Counted from the stretch's first letter, positions 26,591 through 36,766 are shown. The stretch is DNA of 64,000 nt from Mucilaginibacter gilvus (GCF_004054195.1 NZ_SBIW01000012.1:248001-312000), one strand, 5' to 3'. Made by a program: numbers and translations. The notes: generated by a model from the sequence alone, not told the origin.

Positions 26591-27838
26591 CTAAAAACTT
26601 ATCGAAAATAGGTGTTTCTCGTTTGCGAAGTTATATTGCAACGCAAAACCATAATTATCGCATATTTTTTTGCAAATGGTTAACCCAAGCCCGGTGCCTT
26701 CAGATTCGTTTGACTTGTGAAACCTCTTAAGCACCTGCTCTATATCGAAAGTGTTCTTCCCGGTGTTGCTTATCGTAAGTTGCCGTGGCTGCAGCGTAAT
26801 GGTAATTTCGCCACCGCTGTAGTTATGCCTGATAGCATTGCTGATCAGGTTATTCAGCAGTACTTCCATCAACAGTCTGCTTGCACTAACCTGCATCTCG
26901 CCCAAGGTAGTTTCCAGGGTAATGTTTTTACTGTGAATGATCTCTTCCTGCTGGTAAAGGCATTCTTCCAATATCGCCTTTACATCAACTTGTTCATCGC
27001 CACCAATAAGCCCGTTCTCTATTTTAGCCAATAACAGCATAGATTTGTTGAGCCTTGTTAAACGGGCAACGGTACCATATATATCATTAAGTAGTTTGCT
27101 TTGCCTGTCGGTAAATTCATCTGTTTGCAGCAGGGTATCCAGTTTGGAGTTGATAACCGATATAGGGGTCAACAGTTCATGCGAGGCATTTTCGGTAAAG
27201 GCTTTTAAATTTTGATAATCGGTTTTTACCCTGCCGGCCATGGTTATTACCGCTTGGTCCAGTTCTTTAAATTCATCAATGCCTGATGGAGTACTGTTAA
27301 CGATTGCTTTATCAGCAAGGCTAAAATCTTTTAACTGTGCCAATACCTTATAAAATGGCTGCCAAATGCTTTTTAATATTACGCGGTTAAGCACCGTTAG
27401 CAGTACAAGCAATACAAATATTACGCAGATGGTTATCTGGAAGATGATCTTGATGAGGTACTCTGTTTCTACCTTTGATTGTGCTACCAGGATCCGGTAG
27501 CTTTGCCCGCCTACCTTTACCGAACTGATGAGCGCACGACCGGCCTCCATGTCGTCCTCATCTACCTCTTTATAAACGGTATCTAAAAATCTCCGTTTAA
27601 TAACGTGTTTGCCAAGCGGCAAAAAAGTGATCTGCTGATGGTTCGATTCATATACATCGGGGAGTTTATGGTTTAGGCTTACATAGTTAAACACTTCATT
27701 TTCTTCCAGCACCAGGTCCTTATCAATCCGCTTGGTTAAAATATGGCTGATGGCATAATAGTATATGATACCGGTAACCAGCATAATGCCAATGGTGGCG
27801 GCAATATTAATGCGATTATACTTGTTAAGCAGTTTCAT
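26591..27838 (-). CDS. Sensor histidine kinase (second system)
   Basis: 415 residues: membrane helix at about 13-33, periplasmic loop of about 95 residues, second helix at about 130-150, phosphoacceptor box ENASHELLTPISVINSK, N box LLNNLISNAIRHNY, a degenerate G1 region (TISNTGKNTF, lacking the usual DxGxG), and G2 GTGLGLTICKKI. The short ATPase domain is typical of several Bacteroidetes kinases. It overlaps the response regulator gene by four bases, so they are coupled. Signal unknown; the PepSY-like protein and the downstream pump are likely targets. Confidence 0.92.
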   Translation of the reverse strand: MKLLNKYNRINIAATIGIMLVTGIIYYYAISHILTKRIDKDLVLEENEVFNYVSLNHKLPDVYESNHQQITFLPLGKHVIKRRFLDTVYKEVDEDDMEAGRALISSVKVGGQSYRILVAQSKVETEYLIKIIFQITICVIFVLLVLLTVLNRVILKSIWQPFYKVLAQLKDFSLADKAIVNSTPSGIDEFKELDQAVITMAGRVKTDYQNLKAFTENASHELLTPISVINSKLDTLLQTDEFTDRQSKLLNDIYGTVARLTRLNKSMLLLAKIENGLIGGDEQVDVKAILEECLYQQEEIIHSKNITLETTLGEMQVSASRLLMEVLLNNLISNAIRHNYSGGEITITLQPRQLTISNTGKNTFDIEQVLKRFHKSNESEGTGLGLTICKKICDNYGFALQYNFANEKHLFSISF

Positions 27839-28512
27839 GCCTCGGTAAATTTATACCCCATGCCGTAAGCGGCCTGTATATAATCGTGTGCGCCGGCTTC
27901 TACCAGTTTTTTGCGGATGTTTTTAATGTGCGAGTAAATGAAGTCGAAGTTGTCGGCGATATCGATACTGTCGCCCCAAAGGTGTTCGGCAATGGCATTT
28001 TTAGATACCACTTTCCCTTTGTTCGCAATAAAATATAACAACAGTGAGTACTCTTTGCGGGTAAATTTTACAAAATTACCATTCACGGCTACCGTTTTCG
28101 CATCCAGGTCGATGCTCAGTTCATTAAATTTAAGCAGACTGTTACCGTTAAAAGATCTACGCCGCACAATGGCCGTAACACGCGATTTTAGCTCCGATAA
28201 ATGGAAAGGTTTGGTAAGGTAGTCGTCGGCTCCGAGGTCTAAGCCCGTCAGCCTGTCGTCGAGGGAGTTTTTAGCGGATACGATAAGCACACCATCGTTA
28301 TGCTGGTTGTTTTTTAGGTGTTTGATAATATCCAGCCCGTTACCATGCGGCAGGGTGAGGTCGAGGATGATGCAATCGTACCGGTACACACTTACTTTTG
28401 CAAGTGCCGAGGTGAAATCTCCCGCGGTTTCGCATACGCTGTCGCCCCCTGTAAAATAGGCCTCAATACTTTCCCGCAGCCCGGTTTCGTCTTCAATGAT
28501 CAATATCTTCAC
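27835..28512 (-). CDS. OmpR/PhoB-family response regulator (second system)
   Basis: 225 residues. Receiver with Glu7/Asp8, phosphoacceptor Asp51 (YDCIILDLTLPHGNG) and Lys in YLTKPFHLSELKSRV; C-terminal winged helix (FTRKEYSLLLYFIANKGKVVSKNAIAEHLWG in part; DFIYSHIKNIRKKL). It is the first gene of the regulator operon that continues with the kinase and PepSY-like genes. Same length as the metal regulator at 19623 but clearly diverged. Confidence 0.92.
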   Translation of the reverse strand: MKILIIEDETGLRESIEAYFTGGDSVCETAGDFTSALAKVSVYRYDCIILDLTLPHGNGLDIIKHLKNNQHNDGVLIVSAKNSLDDRLTGLDLGADDYLTKPFHLSELKSRVTAIVRRRSFNGNSLLKFNELSIDLDAKTVAVNGNFVKFTRKEYSLLLYFIANKGKVVSKNAIAEHLWGDSIDIADNFDFIYSHIKNIRKKLVEAGAHDYIQAAYGMGYKFTEA

Positions 28513-28815
28513 CGTATAAAGTTAATAGTAAAAATTGTAGAAAACCTGTACAGTTGGTGTTGCCCTGTGCATTATTTAAGTAATTAATTTATAGCTGTGT
28601 TGAAAAACGCTTTAAAAAGTTTGTTTCAATACATAAGCGAAATTTTATTTGTAATAAATTGATTTATAAGTGGTTGGTTATTTTTAATCGACAGGATTTA
28701 ACCGGCCGATATTTTTTATGAAATATCTTTTTACTATTTAGTGTGGTTGTGACAATTATTCTCTAATTTTATTTCGGTAATATTCCCCCGAATTGCCGAT
28801 GCCAATTATACTATT
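28513..28815. promoter_or_regulatory. 303-bp divergent promoter region
   Basis: AT-rich region between the divergent response regulator and the hybrid two-component regulator. It should carry both promoters. No clear consensus box, hairpin or small gene was found. Confidence 0.5.
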
Positions 28816-31800
28816 ATGAGACTTAAACTTTACGTATCCTGTGTATTGTGTATGCTGTGGCAACAGCAACTTTTTGCTCAGAAAGATGCCTATGAGTTTT
28901 CGCGTCTCGATATCACCAACGGGCTTTCAGACAACCAGGTTAACTGCATTTTTAAGGACGAAAAAGGCTTTGTATGGTTTGGCACCACATCGGGTCTTAA
29001 CCGATACGACGGCTCCAAATTCAAAATATTTAAGCGCGATAATAAAAACACCAATTCGCTGGCCGAGAACCACGTGGTACGCATAGAGCAGGGCCCCGAT
29101 AATAAATTATGGATTTTTACACATAGTAACCTAAGTATTTACAACCCCGAAACCGAAAAGATCTCCAACAATATTACCGCCGAAGCTTCCCTTTATAACA
29201 TTTTTACCAGTTACATAACGCATGTGCGTAAAGATGCGGCAGGCAGATTTTGGTTTATTACCGATAATGCCGGGCTGTATTGCTATAACCCTGCCAACCG
29301 CAGCACATTTTTTTACAGCACCTTGCCCAGTTCCAAAGCCAGGCTTCACTCTAGCAATGTAATGGATGTGGTAATTACGCCGCAAAACAATGTTTGGCTG
29401 CTTTACAGCGATGCCTTTATGGAGGAATTAAATACGGGCACTAATAAAATTACCCGCCGTTACGATGGCTTTGCCAAAGCCAATAGCCTAAGGCCATCAA
29501 ACTATACCCTGCTGCTTGACAATAAGAGTAACATCTGGATAAGTTCGGATGGTGCACCTATAGGCGCTTTTAGCTACAATACAATAACTAATTCCCTTAC
29601 GCATTATAGTAAAGATACTCCACAGGCAAGGTTAAACTCCAACGTAATAAATAGTATTGTGCAGGCCGATGATAATAAAATATGGCTTGGCAGCGATCAT
29701 GGCGGCGCTAACATTATCGACCCGAAAACCAACAAGGTGAGCTTTATTATGAGCAAACCCGATGACGCAAAATCGCTTAGCGGCAACAGCCTTAACCTTT
29801 ATAAGGATAATTCGGGTATTATTTGGGCCGGCACTTTTAAACAGGGTGTAAACTATTACCATAGCGGTATAATGCAATTCCCGTTATTTAAACACTTTAG
29901 TAGCGACCCCAAAAGCCTGCCTTCCGGAGATGTGAATACATTTGCCGAAGACGATAAAAACAATTTATGGATAGGCACCAATAACAACGGGCTTATTTAT
30001 TTCAACCGTGCTAATAATACATTTACCCAATTTAAGCACAACCCGGCAGATGCAAACAGTATAGCTAATGATATCATCATCAAGCTATATATAGACAAGC
30101 AGCATAAACTGTGGATAGGTACCTACTTTGGCGGGTTGGATTGTTACGATGGTAAAAGATTTACCCATTACCGCCACAATCCTAACGATCCCGGCAGTAT
30201 AGGCGACGACCGTATTTATACCATTATGGAAGACCATAAAGGCGAAATGTGGGTGGGTACCTTCGCCGGCGGGTATAACGTTTTCGATCCTAAAACCAAT
30301 TCATTTAAGCATCCCAAATATTCCATGAACTCGGAATATACAGCTATTATTTACGAGGATAAAGACAAAAATAAATGGATAGGGCGCGATAAAGGCGTTG
30401 ATGTTATTGATTACAAAACCAATAAGGTAAGGCATTACCTGTCCCAACCTAAAAACCTGAATAGTCTGGTTGGTAATGATGTAAACGCCATTACACAAGA
30501 TAAGCGCGGGTTGATATGGATAGGTACCAAAGATGGGTTGAGTATTTTAGATACCAAAACCAATAATTTCTTAAACATTGAGGAAGGTATAAACCTGCCG
30601 GCCAACAATGTATCGAACATTATAGAGGATAAAGAAGGTAAAATGTGGGTAAGCACCACAAACGGACTGGCAAAAATACAGCTTAGCCGGGTGGATGGTA
30701 AATATAAGTTCCGCATTAATAACTACAACGAGTTGGATGGGTTGCAAGGCAGGGCGTTCAATTTATATTCGGCATTGAGGCTAAAAAGCGGTGAACTTGT
30801 TTTTGGAGGTATAAACGGCTTTAATATCTTCGATCCGGCGATAGTAAATACCTTTAAACCTAAGCCTAACCTTATTTTTACCGATCTGCACTTTTTTAAC
30901 AAAAGCGTAACCGTTGGCGATACTGTAAACGGAAGTGTAGTGTTAACAAAAGCCCTTTCGGAAACCAAAGAACTTACCCTGGCGCATAATCAAAACGTTT
31001 TTGATATTGAATTTGCGGCCTGCGATTATTTTAACCCCGATAAAATAAAATTTGAGTACAAGCTGGAAGGCTTTGATAAAGGCTGGATAACTGTTGCCGG
31101 CAATAACCGCAAAGCTACCTACACCAACCTGGATGGCGGCGACTACGTGTTTAAAGTACGTACGCAAAATGCAAGCCTGGATGATACTATCTCGCTTAAT
31201 ATTACGGTAAAGCCGCCATTTTTAAAATCGCCCGTAGCTTATGTAAGCTACATTGTTATACTGGTTGGCGGGCTGCTGTATATCCGCCACCGCGGCATAC
31301 TTAAGTTGAAGCGGGAGTTTGATACCAGGCAGGCCAAAATGGAAGCCGAGCGTAAAATAGCGCAGGAGCGCGAAGAGGCCCGCCGGATGCACCAGCTCGA
31401 TCTGATGAAGATAAAGTTCTTCACCAACGTAAGTCATGAGTTCCGCACACCGCTTTCGCTGATATTATCGCCTATTGATAACCTCATCAAAACAACCGAA
31501 CGGCCCGAACAGCAAAACCAGCTGGTCACCATCAAAAGAAACGGCAAACGCCTGCTCAACCTGGTTAACCAACTGCTCGATTTCCGTAAGATGGAGTACA
31601 ACGAGCTTAAACTGAGCCTGAAGAAAGGGGATATAGTTCAATTTATTAAAGAGGTATCATCCTCATTTAAGGATGTAGCACACCAAAAGCAGATCCAGTT
31701 TTTAGTAGAAAGCGATATATGCTCGTATGTGACAGATTTCGACCACGATAAGATAGAACGGATATTGTTCAATCTGCTTTCCAACGCGTTTAAATTCACG

Positions 31801-32985
31801 CCATCTGGCGGGCATATCAGCGTAATGCTGAGCATGGCGGGCATTAACGAAAGCCCGGGTGCGAAGAATGAATTGGAAATAAAAGTAATAGATACCGGTA
31901 TAGGCATCCCGAAAGAAAACCAGGACAAGATATTTGAGCGGTTCTTCCAGGATGATATGCCCGAGAGCCTGCTAAACCAGGGGAGCGGTATAGGCTTATC
32001 TATTACCCGCGAATTTGTGAAGATGCAGGGCGGCACCATTGAGATAGAAAGTGAACCAGATTACGGCAGTTGTTTTACCATATCCCTGCCGGTTGGTAAG
32101 CAATCTGAGTTGAAGGATATAAAAGTTGTTGCCGACAACCAAACGCTGGAAAGTGAACCCACTATATTTAAAAACCCGGAGAATACACCGGGAGCAGGCA
32201 AAAAGCCAACCATTTTACTGGTAGAAGATAACGATGACCTGCGTTTTTACCTGAAAGATAACCTGAAGAACAGCTTCCACATTGTGGAAGCCGTTAATGG
32301 TAAGGATGGCTGGCAAAAGGCGCTGGCCATGCACCCAAAACTCATCGTAAGCGACATTAGTATGCCGGTGATGAACGGTATCGAGCTTTGCAAAAAAATT
32401 AAGGCGGATAGCCGTACTGCCGAGATCCCTGTAATATTGCTTACAGCCTTAGGTACCGAAGAAGAACAGCTTGCAGGCCTTGACAGCGGAGCCAACGATT
32501 ACATTATTAAACCGTTCAACTTTGAGATACTGCTATCCAAGATCCATAATTCTTTACGGATGCAGACAACCTTCAAAAAAACCTACCAGAAACAAATAGA
32601 GGTAAATGCCAAGGGTATTACCGTGGTATCTGAAGATGACAAGTTCCTTAAAAACGCGTTTGAATACATTGAGTTAAATATCACTAATCTTAATTTTTCG
32701 GTAGAAGAGCTGGCAAGGCATTTAAACCTCAGCAGGGTATCGCTGTATAAAAAATTGCTCACGCTCACGGGCAAAACCCCGGTAGATTGTATCCGCACCA
32801 TCCGTTTAAAACGGGCTGTGCAACTGTTAGAGAAGAGTAAGCTGAGTATAGCCAACGTAGCCTATGAGGTTGGTTTTAATAACGCGGCGTACTTTGCCAA
32901 GGTGTTCCGCGAGGAGTACGGTATACTGCCTTCAGAGTATATTGCAGAATTAAGGAATAAGGAAAAAGAAGCCGAGCTGGTTTAA
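28816..32985 (+). CDS. Hybrid two-component system regulator (HTCS) of glycan locus B
   Basis: 1389 residues, all domains in one protein: signal peptide to about residue 21; periplasmic two-component-regulator propellers to about 740 with repeated WIGT/GLNRYDG-type blades (FGTTSGLNRYDG, NLWIGTNNNGLIYFN, LWIGTYFGGLDCYDG); Y_Y_Y domain at about 745-805; membrane helix at about 806-826; HisKA with His874 in NVSHEFRTPLSL; HATPase with NLLSNAFKFTPSGG, DTGIGIP, GSGIGLSI; receiver with Asp1180 (IVSDISMPVMNG); AraC HTH at about 1290-1378. In known HTCS the periplasmic part senses an oligosaccharide and the AraC part activates the adjacent susCD locus, which here starts 592 bases downstream. Confidence 0.96.
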   Translation: MRLKLYVSCVLCMLWQQQLFAQKDAYEFSRLDITNGLSDNQVNCIFKDEKGFVWFGTTSGLNRYDGSKFKIFKRDNKNTNSLAENHVVRIEQGPDNKLWIFTHSNLSIYNPETEKISNNITAEASLYNIFTSYITHVRKDAAGRFWFITDNAGLYCYNPANRSTFFYSTLPSSKARLHSSNVMDVVITPQNNVWLLYSDAFMEELNTGTNKITRRYDGFAKANSLRPSNYTLLLDNKSNIWISSDGAPIGAFSYNTITNSLTHYSKDTPQARLNSNVINSIVQADDNKIWLGSDHGGANIIDPKTNKVSFIMSKPDDAKSLSGNSLNLYKDNSGIIWAGTFKQGVNYYHSGIMQFPLFKHFSSDPKSLPSGDVNTFAEDDKNNLWIGTNNNGLIYFNRANNTFTQFKHNPADANSIANDIIIKLYIDKQHKLWIGTYFGGLDCYDGKRFTHYRHNPNDPGSIGDDRIYTIMEDHKGEMWVGTFAGGYNVFDPKTNSFKHPKYSMNSEYTAIIYEDKDKNKWIGRDKGVDVIDYKTNKVRHYLSQPKNLNSLVGNDVNAITQDKRGLIWIGTKDGLSILDTKTNNFLNIEEGINLPANNVSNIIEDKEGKMWVSTTNGLAKIQLSRVDGKYKFRINNYNELDGLQGRAFNLYSALRLKSGELVFGGINGFNIFDPAIVNTFKPKPNLIFTDLHFFNKSVTVGDTVNGSVVLTKALSETKELTLAHNQNVFDIEFAACDYFNPDKIKFEYKLEGFDKGWITVAGNNRKATYTNLDGGDYVFKVRTQNASLDDTISLNITVKPPFLKSPVAYVSYIVILVGGLLYIRHRGILKLKREFDTRQAKMEAERKIAQEREEARRMHQLDLMKIKFFTNVSHEFRTPLSLILSPIDNLIKTTERPEQQNQLVTIKRNGKRLLNLVNQLLDFRKMEYNELKLSLKKGDIVQFIKEVSSSFKDVAHQKQIQFLVESDICSYVTDFDHDKIERILFNLLSNAFKFTPSGGHISVMLSMAGINESPGAKNELEIKVIDTGIGIPKENQDKIFERFFQDDMPESLLNQGSGIGLSITREFVKMQGGTIEIESEPDYGSCFTISLPVGKQSELKDIKVVADNQTLESEPTIFKNPENTPGAGKKPTILLVEDNDDLRFYLKDNLKNSFHIVEAVNGKDGWQKALAMHPKLIVSDISMPVMNGIELCKKIKADSRTAEIPVILLTALGTEEEQLAGLDSGANDYIIKPFNFEILLSKIHNSLRMQTTFKKTYQKQIEVNAKGITVVSEDDKFLKNAFEYIELNITNLNFSVEELARHLNLSRVSLYKKLLTLTGKTPVDCIRTIRLKRAVQLLEKSKLSIANVAYEVGFNNAAYFAKVFREEYGILPSEYIAELRNKEKEAELV

Positions 32986-33187
32986 TATTGGCCCCTCCTC
33001 GCTCATTCTTCGTGGTTTAACATTTGTTGCATAGATGTAATAAATAGTGTTATACATTTTTATCAAACCAAGCTAATTTTATAGCACGTTAAGTTTTACA
33101 TTAGTGTATAGCTGAAACGTATAATAACACTCCTTCATCAATATGTTAGCATTTTTGTGGGGTTAGTTGGTTCAGTATTGGTAAATG

Positions 33188-33218
33188 GCGCCCTGCCTGA
33201 GAACGGGGCGCTTTTTTT
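33188..33218 (+). terminator. Intrinsic terminator after HTCS gene
   Basis: Stem GCGCCC/GGGCGC with a 12-base loop followed by TTTTTTT. It is about 200 bases beyond the HTCS stop and insulates the susC promoter region. Confidence 0.8.
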
Positions 33219-33436
33219 ATTTAAGGCCGTTTTATATTCGATATAAGCCTGCAGGGCGTATTAAATAGGAATCATATTAACGTTGTTAAGGCACAGCTAC
33301 AGCATACACCAATTGTTAACCTGCCTTTGCCGGCATTAAGTATCCAATCTCCTGTTTTTCTTAAAAATACGCCCAATTCACTTTTTTTGGTACAAAATGA
33401 TACTATTTTAACAGTATTTGACTCGTGATATACCCA

Positions 33437-33468
33437 TTAACATTTGTTATATAAACGTTAACATTTGT
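33437..33468 (+). promoter_or_regulatory. Tandem TTAACATTTGT direct repeats, candidate HTCS operator
   Basis: Two identical 11-base words at 33437 and 33458, start-to-start 21 bases, i.e. two helical turns, each followed by a two-base gap and TAT. Located 110 bases before the susC ATG. Direct repeats in phase are the usual binding pattern of AraC-family domains; the match to this HTCS is inferred. Confidence 0.5.
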
Positions 33469-33471
33469 GGT

Positions 33472-33486
33472 ATCGATTCAATCGAT
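33472..33486. repeat. Palindrome ATCGATT-C-AATCGAT
   Basis: Perfect 7-bp arms around one C, directly after the tandem repeats and about 90 bases before the susC start. Could be a further protein site; nothing more can be said. Confidence 0.4.
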
Positions 33487-33577
33487 TGTCTAATACTTTT
33501 ACTTCTGATGATGAATGCCTTCTCCGTAGGCTTATGTTATCAACCACAACCAATTAAACTTTAGAAAAATTAAATGT

Positions 33578-36500
33578 ATGATGAGAAAATTACAAATTAA
33601 AAATCTTGTAGTACTACTCTGCACCAGCTTAACGCTGTGCCTGATGAGTATGGCCGGTTATGCCCAAAGCCGGCAAATTACAGGTACTGTAACCGAAACA
33701 AATGGTTCCCCTATCCCTGGCGCAAGTGTTGGAGTTAAGGGTACTTCCATAGGTGTGGTAACTGATGTTACCGGCTCTTTTAAATTAGTGGTTCCGGCCA
33801 CTGGTACGTTATCTGTAACTATTATTGGTTACGCCAGTCAGGAGATGACCCTGGGCAGCGGCTCTGTTTACAACTTCAAGTTAGCATCGAGTACAAGCGC
33901 GCTTAACGAAGTTGTTGTAATAGGTTACGGTACCGCAAAACGTAAAGACCTTACCGGATCGGTAAGTTCTGTTAGTGCCGAAACCATTGCTAAGGTACCC
34001 GTACCTTCATTGGAGAACGCACTGCAAGGCCGAGCTTCTGGTGTGCAGGTTACCAGTAATGACGGTGCTCCCGGCGGTAACACTACAATACTCATACGTG
34101 GTGTTGGAAGTTTGGCCAGTGGTGGTAACAACCCATTATATGTTGTGGACGGATACGCAATAGATGGTGGTATAAATAATATTAACCCCAGCGACATTGC
34201 TACTATCGATATATTGAAAGATGCATCTTCTACCGCCATTTACGGTGTAAGGGCTGCTAATGGTGTTGTTATTGTGACTACAAAAAAAGGCAGAAAAGAC
34301 GGAGGTGTACAGGTTACTGTTGACGCTTACAACGCTTTTCAAACCAAGCCTAAACAATATAAGTTATTAAATGCACAGCAATGGGCTACACTGGCCAACG
34401 AAATTGCTGATGCAGATCCTCAGCACAACTTTCAGGAATTCCCTGCCTGGCGCGATCCTGCTTCGCTAACCAATGTAGACTGGCAAGATGCTATTTATCA
34501 GAGTGCCAAAACGCAAAATTACAGCTTGGGTATCCGTGGTGGTAACGAGAAAGTTCAGTCGGCTACCTCTGTAGGGTATTACGATCAAAAAGGTATTGTA
34601 TTAAATTCGTTTTTTAAGCGTGTAACGCTGGGCTCGAATTTAGATTACCAGGCAACTAAATTTTTAAAATCGTCAACAAGCATTAAATACACTTACCAAA
34701 ACTCAAACAACCCTTATGGTACCGGTGCTTTAGGTAATTTAACGCAATTGATACCAACGCTTGATGGTGGCAACAAACTAACTAATCAAATAAAAGACGG
34801 TAACGGTAACTATGGTTTTTATAACCCTTTAAATACTTATACCTCTAAATACAATAACCCGGTTTATTCGATAGAAAATAATCAGTACAAAAATATAGCT
34901 AATTTTTTACTGGCTAACACGTCGTTAGAAGCTACAATTATTGATGGTTTAAGAATTAAAACCTTCTTGGGTGTTAATAACAAAAGCTATTCGGGCTATT
35001 TTCTTCAGCCGGAAGACACCCGCGCGCAAACGCAATATGGGCCAGGTGCGGTACCGGGCAATGCTAATTACAATCAGCATATTAACAGTACGTTTGATTA
35101 CACCTGGGAAAATACCATCGCTTATACCAAAACCTTTGGTGTACACAGCATAGATTTTGTGGGTGGCGTTTCTCAACAAGAGATTACTTATAGCTCTATG
35201 GGTGGCAGCGGTATCCCTCCAAATAGCTCCATACGCGATTTAGGCCAGGTTACCAACCTGCAGTTAGACAGATATGGTAACGGGGAAAGTATTTATGCAT
35301 TACAGTCTCAATATGCAAGGTTAACCTACAAATTCACTGACAAATATTTAATTACAGGTACTGTAAGGCGCGATGGTTCGTCCAAATTTGACAAGGGTCA
35401 TCAATACGGCGTATTCCCATCGGGTGCTGTTGCCTGGAAAGCCAAAGAAGAATCTTTCCTTAAAAATGTAAATTGGTTAACTGATCTGAAATTCAGAGGC
35501 AGCTACGGTAAGGTTGGTAATCAGGGTTCTATTCCGGGGTTCCAGTATCTTGCACTTTACGCGTCAGGCTCTGCAGCGGCTACCAGTGGAAACAACGGCT
35601 ATCCGTTTGATAAAATTTTCCAGCCAGGTATTGTTCAAACTCAGCCAGCCAATCCTTTTTTGAGATGGGAAACTGATTATATGACAGATTTTGGTATGGA
35701 CGCGTCATTTTTAAATGGTGAATTATCATTAACTGTCGACGTTTTCAAAAGGCGGTCTAAAGACTTCTTGTTAACACTTGCTGCTCCTGCTCAATCTGGT
35801 TATACGTTCTTAACCCGTAACGTAGGCAGTATGGAAAATAAAGGTTTAGAGGTTGCTTTGGCATATAATCATACTACCCGTGATTTCCATTACGGATTAA
35901 ATTTAACCGTATCAGCTATCAGAAACAAATTAACTGAAATTGCTTCAGGTACTAACGCCGTAACAAATTTTGGTGGCTTAGGCTTAACAGGCATAGGTTG
36001 GTCTACCTTTACTCAAACCAACATTGGCCAGCCGGTAGGTGAATTTTATGGATATCAATCATTGGGCATTTTCCAAACTCAAGCCCAGATAGATGCTTTA
36101 AACGCATCGGCAGCAGCTAAAAACCCATCTAACCCTTTCTATCAAAAAACCGCCACAGCGCCGGGTGATCGTTACTTTGCCGATACAAACGGCGATGGAC
36201 AAGTAACTCCTTCTGATCAGGTTAGCCTTGGCAGTCCTATGCCTAAGTTCTTTGGTGGTTTAAATATCGATTTATCATATAAGGCATTCGACTTTAATGC
36301 ATATTTCTACGGAGTTTACGGTAACAAAATTCTTAACTATCAGCAAAGCTCGTTACAAAGCTTCCAAAACCGTGGTTTTGTGGGCGTAGAAAACGTTAGT
36401 TTAGAGTACTTCCAAAACCGTTGGACCACATCTAACCCGTCGAACGTGTTTTCAAGGGCAACTTATAATGATGATGCCATTGGCAGCAATTTACCATCAA

Positions 36501-36766
36501 GTGCATGGATAGAAAATGGTAGTTTCCTTAAATTGAAAAACGTTACACTGGGTTATACATTACCTAAATCGATTACCGAAAAAGCGTTATTATCTAAAGT
36601 TAGGGTTTACTTCTCAACGCAAAACCTTTTCACTATAACCAAATACAGTGGTTTAGATCCTGAAATTGGGGTTCAGAACGGAAACGCAACACAGAATGGT
36701 GTAGATAACGGTACATATCCCGGTTCGAGGTTTTACACCGTGGGTTTAAATGTAATTTTCAAATAA
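33578..36766 (+). CDS. SusC/RagA-family TonB-linked outer-membrane transporter (locus B)
   Basis: 1062 residues. Signal peptide ending AGYAQS (about 30), carboxypeptidase-regulatory-like domain at about 33-108 (QITGTVTETNGSPIPGASV), SusC motif LNEVVVIGYGTAKRKDLTGSV, plug domain (IDILKDASSTAIYGVRAANG), and a barrel ending in LNVIFK. No STN domain, as expected for an HTCS-regulated rather than sigma/anti-sigma-regulated transporter. It imports a ligand together with the SusD encoded 20 bases downstream. It is diverged from the SusC at 2262, so the two loci probably take up different substrates. Confidence 0.96.
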   Translation: MMRKLQIKNLVVLLCTSLTLCLMSMAGYAQSRQITGTVTETNGSPIPGASVGVKGTSIGVVTDVTGSFKLVVPATGTLSVTIIGYASQEMTLGSGSVYNFKLASSTSALNEVVVIGYGTAKRKDLTGSVSSVSAETIAKVPVPSLENALQGRASGVQVTSNDGAPGGNTTILIRGVGSLASGGNNPLYVVDGYAIDGGINNINPSDIATIDILKDASSTAIYGVRAANGVVIVTTKKGRKDGGVQVTVDAYNAFQTKPKQYKLLNAQQWATLANEIADADPQHNFQEFPAWRDPASLTNVDWQDAIYQSAKTQNYSLGIRGGNEKVQSATSVGYYDQKGIVLNSFFKRVTLGSNLDYQATKFLKSSTSIKYTYQNSNNPYGTGALGNLTQLIPTLDGGNKLTNQIKDGNGNYGFYNPLNTYTSKYNNPVYSIENNQYKNIANFLLANTSLEATIIDGLRIKTFLGVNNKSYSGYFLQPEDTRAQTQYGPGAVPGNANYNQHINSTFDYTWENTIAYTKTFGVHSIDFVGGVSQQEITYSSMGGSGIPPNSSIRDLGQVTNLQLDRYGNGESIYALQSQYARLTYKFTDKYLITGTVRRDGSSKFDKGHQYGVFPSGAVAWKAKEESFLKNVNWLTDLKFRGSYGKVGNQGSIPGFQYLALYASGSAAATSGNNGYPFDKIFQPGIVQTQPANPFLRWETDYMTDFGMDASFLNGELSLTVDVFKRRSKDFLLTLAAPAQSGYTFLTRNVGSMENKGLEVALAYNHTTRDFHYGLNLTVSAIRNKLTEIASGTNAVTNFGGLGLTGIGWSTFTQTNIGQPVGEFYGYQSLGIFQTQAQIDALNASAAAKNPSNPFYQKTATAPGDRYFADTNGDGQVTPSDQVSLGSPMPKFFGGLNIDLSYKAFDFNAYFYGVYGNKILNYQQSSLQSFQNRGFVGVENVSLEYFQNRWTTSNPSNVFSRATYNDDAIGSNLPSSAWIENGSFLKLKNVTLGYTLPKSITEKALLSKVRVYFSTQNLFTITKYSGLDPEIGVQNGNATQNGVDNGTYPGSRFYTVGLNVIFK

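Larger units (their letters stand above)
32986..33577 (+). promoter_or_regulatory. 592-bp regulatory region upstream of susCD locus B
   Basis: Long non-coding region between the HTCS gene and susC. It holds a TTAACATTTGT word at 33017-33027, a terminator at 33188-33218, two in-phase copies of the same word at 33437-33447 and 33458-33468, and a palindrome at 33472-33486. A variant TTAGCATTTTTGTGG occurs near 33145. Size and content suit a regulated promoter of the HTCS target operon. Confidence 0.6.
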
